Below are positions 4,623-6,475 of a stretch of DNA of 6,475 nt, piece after piece (positions within the stretch are counted from its first letter, which is position 1; each line of letters begins with the position of its first letter). The notes below the pieces were generated by a model. It did not search any database. It saw nothing but the letters and a program-made list of their open reading frames with translations, and was not told where the DNA came from. The stretch spans positions 1-6,475 of the forward strand of contig JAITRI010000051.1 of NCBI GenBank assembly GCA_031288455.1, read 5' to 3'. The translations under genes and the position numbers were made by a program. Source of the DNA: Puniceicoccales bacterium. Its GTDB lineage: Bacteria; Verrucomicrobiota; Verrucomicrobiia; Opitutales; JAIRKQ01.

Positions 4623-5999
4623 ATGAATGCAGATTTTGCCACTAATTCTCAACTTTGGAATTCCGTCCGCGATGACTTTCGCAGCACATTCCCCAATGAC
4701 ATTTTCCGCTCCTGGTTCGAGCCGCTGTGCGTCGTGGACGAAACGGAGGATGCGATAGTTTTCGGCGTGATAAATGATTTTACCGCCATTTGGTTGCACG
4801 AAAACTATTTGGATGTTATCCTGAAAGGATTGCGCATGAAATCCGGCCGTGATGTGAAAATTTCATTCAAAGTTGTGGAGCAGAAACAGTCCGCTGAAGC
4901 CCACGCGCAGCGCGATCGACAGCCGAAATCAGCGCGTCAGACGCAGCGGGAATTGGAGGCGGATGCGCTGCCAATTTTGCTAAATAAGCAGAACACGTTC
5001 GAGAATTTCGTCGTTGGGGCAGGCAACCAGATGGCGCATGCCGCCTGCGTGGCCGTGGCAAATATGCCCGGTCGCTCCTATAACCCTCTGTTTCTGTACG
5101 GGAATACCGGCCTCGGAAAAACTCACCTCATGCAGGCGGTGGCACACAGCGTGCTCAACAAGTCAAAAAAGTCCAACGTCGTCTACACGTCGACGGAAAA
5201 GTTTACCAATGAATTCATCGGAGAACTGCAGCAGAACAACCTGAGTGCATTTCGCAAAAAATACCGGCACGTCGACGTGCTGCTGATCGATGACGTGCAC
5301 TTTCTGTCGGGCAAGGAAAGAATCCAGGAGGAATTTTTCCACACGTTCAATGAATTGTTCGAAAGCCAAAAGCAAATAATTCTCAGCAGCGATCGTCCGG
5401 CATCGGAGATTTCAAGGCTGGAGAGCCGTCTGGTATCGCGCTTCCAATGGGGTTTGGTGGCCGATATCCAAGCGCCGGATTTGGAAACAAGGATCGCCAT
5501 TCTAGACAAAAAGGCCACCGCCATAAACCTGTCTCTTCCGCGGGATGTGATAGAGCGATTGGCCAATAAGGTTTCCAGCAACGTCCGCAAGCTGGAGGGC
5601 GCCCTCAACAGGATAGCCAGCTACGTTTCCATAACAAAGGCACCGGTCAATTCGGAGTTGGTGGAACATATCCTCCATGACCTGTTTTCGGAGGAGCAGA
5701 CGGTGGAAGTCACGATCGAATCGATACAGCGGCACGTGTGTTCGCACTTTAGATTGCCACTGGAGGACATCATTGGGAAAAAACGGCCCGCCAACATCGC
5801 CTTTCCCAGACAAATTGCCATGTACCTGTGCCGGCTCATGACCAGCAGATCTCTGGCGGAAATCGGAGCGTGCTTCGGCGGGAGAGATCACGGGACGGTA
5901 ATACACGCCTGCAAGACCGTCGAGAATGTTGTGGAACACGATCTCGCGCTGAAGCGCACGACGGAAAATCTCAAGCGTATTATACAGCAAATCCCATAG
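4623..5999 (+). CDS. dnaA: Chromosomal replication initiator protein DnaA
   Basis: DnaA binds 9-base DnaA boxes, forms an ATP-dependent filament at the origin, melts the AT-rich element and recruits the replicative helicase. All four domains are present in 458 residues, a normal length. Domain I (about 1-84) begins with QLWNSVRDDFRSTFPNDIFRSW. A Gln/Arg-rich linker follows (about 86-120). The AAA+ core starts at NTFENFVVGAGN and has Walker A GNTGLGKTH (160-168), Walker B LLIDDVHF (220-227), sensor 1 SSD (255-257), the arginine-finger segment ESRLVSRF and sensor 2 VRKLEGAL. Domain IV (about 366-458) ends with the recognition signature GGRDHGTVIHACKTV (419-433). In this signature Gly replaces the first Thr of the common DHTT form. 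ATG at 4623 is preferred over an in-frame GTG at 4596, which lies inside a DnaA-box-like sequence; neither has a clear ribosome-binding site. Autoregulation through upstream boxes is likely. Confidence 0.98.
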   Translation: MNADFATNSQLWNSVRDDFRSTFPNDIFRSWFEPLCVVDETEDAIVFGVINDFTAIWLHENYLDVILKGLRMKSGRDVKISFKVVEQKQSAEAHAQRDRQPKSARQTQRELEADALPILLNKQNTFENFVVGAGNQMAHAACVAVANMPGRSYNPLFLYGNTGLGKTHLMQAVAHSVLNKSKKSNVVYTSTEKFTNEFIGELQQNNLSAFRKKYRHVDVLLIDDVHFLSGKERIQEEFFHTFNELFESQKQIILSSDRPASEISRLESRLVSRFQWGLVADIQAPDLETRIAILDKKATAINLSLPRDVIERLANKVSSNVRKLEGALNRIASYVSITKAPVNSELVEHILHDLFSEEQTVEVTIESIQRHVCSHFRLPLEDIIGKKRPANIAFPRQIAMYLCRLMTSRSLAEIGACFGGRDHGTVIHACKTVENVVEHDLALKRTTENLKRIIQQIP

Positions 6000-6076
6000 A
6001 TTCTGCCGCATAGGCTTGGAAAAAATGTGCCCCGCGAGCTGCGACTTGCCGCTGCGCCGCTGGAATGAATTCCCGG

Positions 6077-6100
6077 CGGAGGCGGCATCATCCGCCTCCG
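6077..6100 (+). terminator. GC-rich stem-loop after dnaA, possible terminator
   Basis: CGGAGGCGG (6077-6085) and CCGCCTCCG (6092-6100) form a perfect 9-bp stem with loop CATCAT, 78 bases after the dnaA stop. There is no T tract on either side, so it is not a canonical rho-independent terminator. It could stall polymerase, protect an mRNA end or bind a protein. The remaining spacer (6000-6190) holds no gene I can support. Confidence 0.35.
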
Positions 6101-6190
6101 AGCCCATGCGGAGATTTGGTGTGTGTGCGGAAATTTTTCGTGAAATTTATTGTCTTCGCGGCGCGCGTTCTTTCGGTAGCACTGGAGCGT

Positions 6191-6475
6191 ATGTTTAAAT
6201 TTTTCAAAAAATTTTCCAAGAAAGTTAGCGATTCTGCCGGTGGAATTTTCAGGTCTCTCCTGCGTGCGCCCGTCAATGAAAATTTCCTGAAGGATGTGGA
6301 AAATATACTGATCGCGGCCGATTTCGGAGGCGAAATTGCCGGAGAGATTATTGGTGAAATTCGGCGTCTGCTGCAGAAGAGGAGTGGTTTGCAATTTGTG
6401 GACGTTGTGGAAACGGCGGTGACTGTGGTGCAGTCCGCCCTTGTCGGATCGGAAGCGTCGCTGGACATGGACGGG
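6191..6475 (+). CDS. ftsY: Signal recognition particle receptor FtsY, N-terminal part (runs off the right edge)
   Basis: FtsY is the membrane-associated GTPase that docks SRP-ribosome complexes at the Sec translocon. The 95 codons present cover the start and most of the helical N domain. A basic amphipathic N-terminus (MFKFFKKFSKKV) is suited to membrane contact. It is followed by the family pattern FLKDVENILIAADFGGEIA (about 33-51), equivalent to the conserved LEELL-x-ADFG helix, and then IIGEIRRLL. The acidic A domain of E. coli FtsY is absent, as in many bacteria. The G domain with its P-loop lies beyond the window. ATG at 6191 has a GGAG three bases upstream. Ffh, the SRP protein, shares the NG fold but normally starts without this basic tail and carries a C-terminal M domain, so FtsY is the better call. 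It follows dnaA by 191 bases on the same strand. Confidence 0.88.
   Translation, partial: MFKFFKKFSKKVSDSAGGIFRSLLRAPVNENFLKDVENILIAADFGGEIAGEIIGEIRRLLQKRSGLQFVDVVETAVTVVQSALVGSEASLDMDG

Noticed and set aside
6016..6198. 60-codon plus-strand frame between dnaA and ftsY
   Set aside because: TTG start without a ribosome-binding site, overlap with the ftsY start, and it runs through the GC-rich stem-loop.

Overview
The window is a bacterial chromosomal segment carrying DNA-replication, translation and envelope genes; no mobile element, CRISPR array or phage gene is visible. Recognisable genes are infC (partial), a tRNA-Leu(CAG), birA, an mlaF/mlaE lipid-transport ABC pair, dnaA and ftsY (partial), plus one unrecognised acidic protein. 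The MlaEF pair implies a Gram-negative type of envelope. From memory of DnaA domain I sequences in that group, the stretch NDFTAIWLHENYLDVI looks most like Verrucomicrobiota (PVC superphylum). That placement is an inference with modest confidence and no search was run.

Layout. From 1 to 1295 everything is on the minus strand: the start of infC (1-205), tRNA-Leu (386-470) and birA (498-1295). Positions 1296-1555 are non-coding and are the most striking part of the window. They hold an AT-rich inverted repeat (about 1320-1374), a lone DnaA box, a small GC-rich hairpin, and two divergent arrays of four DnaA boxes or box-like sites each, phased at 10-12 bp (1439-1480) and at exactly 11 bp (1487-1528). 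This has the architecture of a replication origin (oriC): a duplex-unwinding element next to DnaA arrays, with the initiator gene dnaA about 3 kb away. From 1556 to 3431 the minus-strand operon mlaE-mlaF carries a permease with a fused STAS-like domain and its ATPase, four bases apart. Near 3480-3600 transcription polarity switches at a divergent AT-rich promoter region.

The plus-strand half contains an orphan acidic repeat protein (3600-4085) and a gene-poor stretch (4086-4622) with palindromes and at least one perfect DnaA box. It ends with full-length dnaA (4623-5999), a GC-rich stem-loop, and the N-terminal 95 codons of ftsY running off the right edge.

Functional reading. DnaA encoded at 4623-5999 would bind the arrays at 1379-1528 and melt the AT-rich element. 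It probably also represses its own gene through the box at 4373-4381. A sigma70-like promoter for birA lies across the lone origin box and fires through the AT-rich element, so birA-tRNA-infC transcription and origin state could influence each other. The other genes are housekeeping: IF-3, biotinylation, outer-membrane lipid asymmetry, and signal-recognition-particle targeting.
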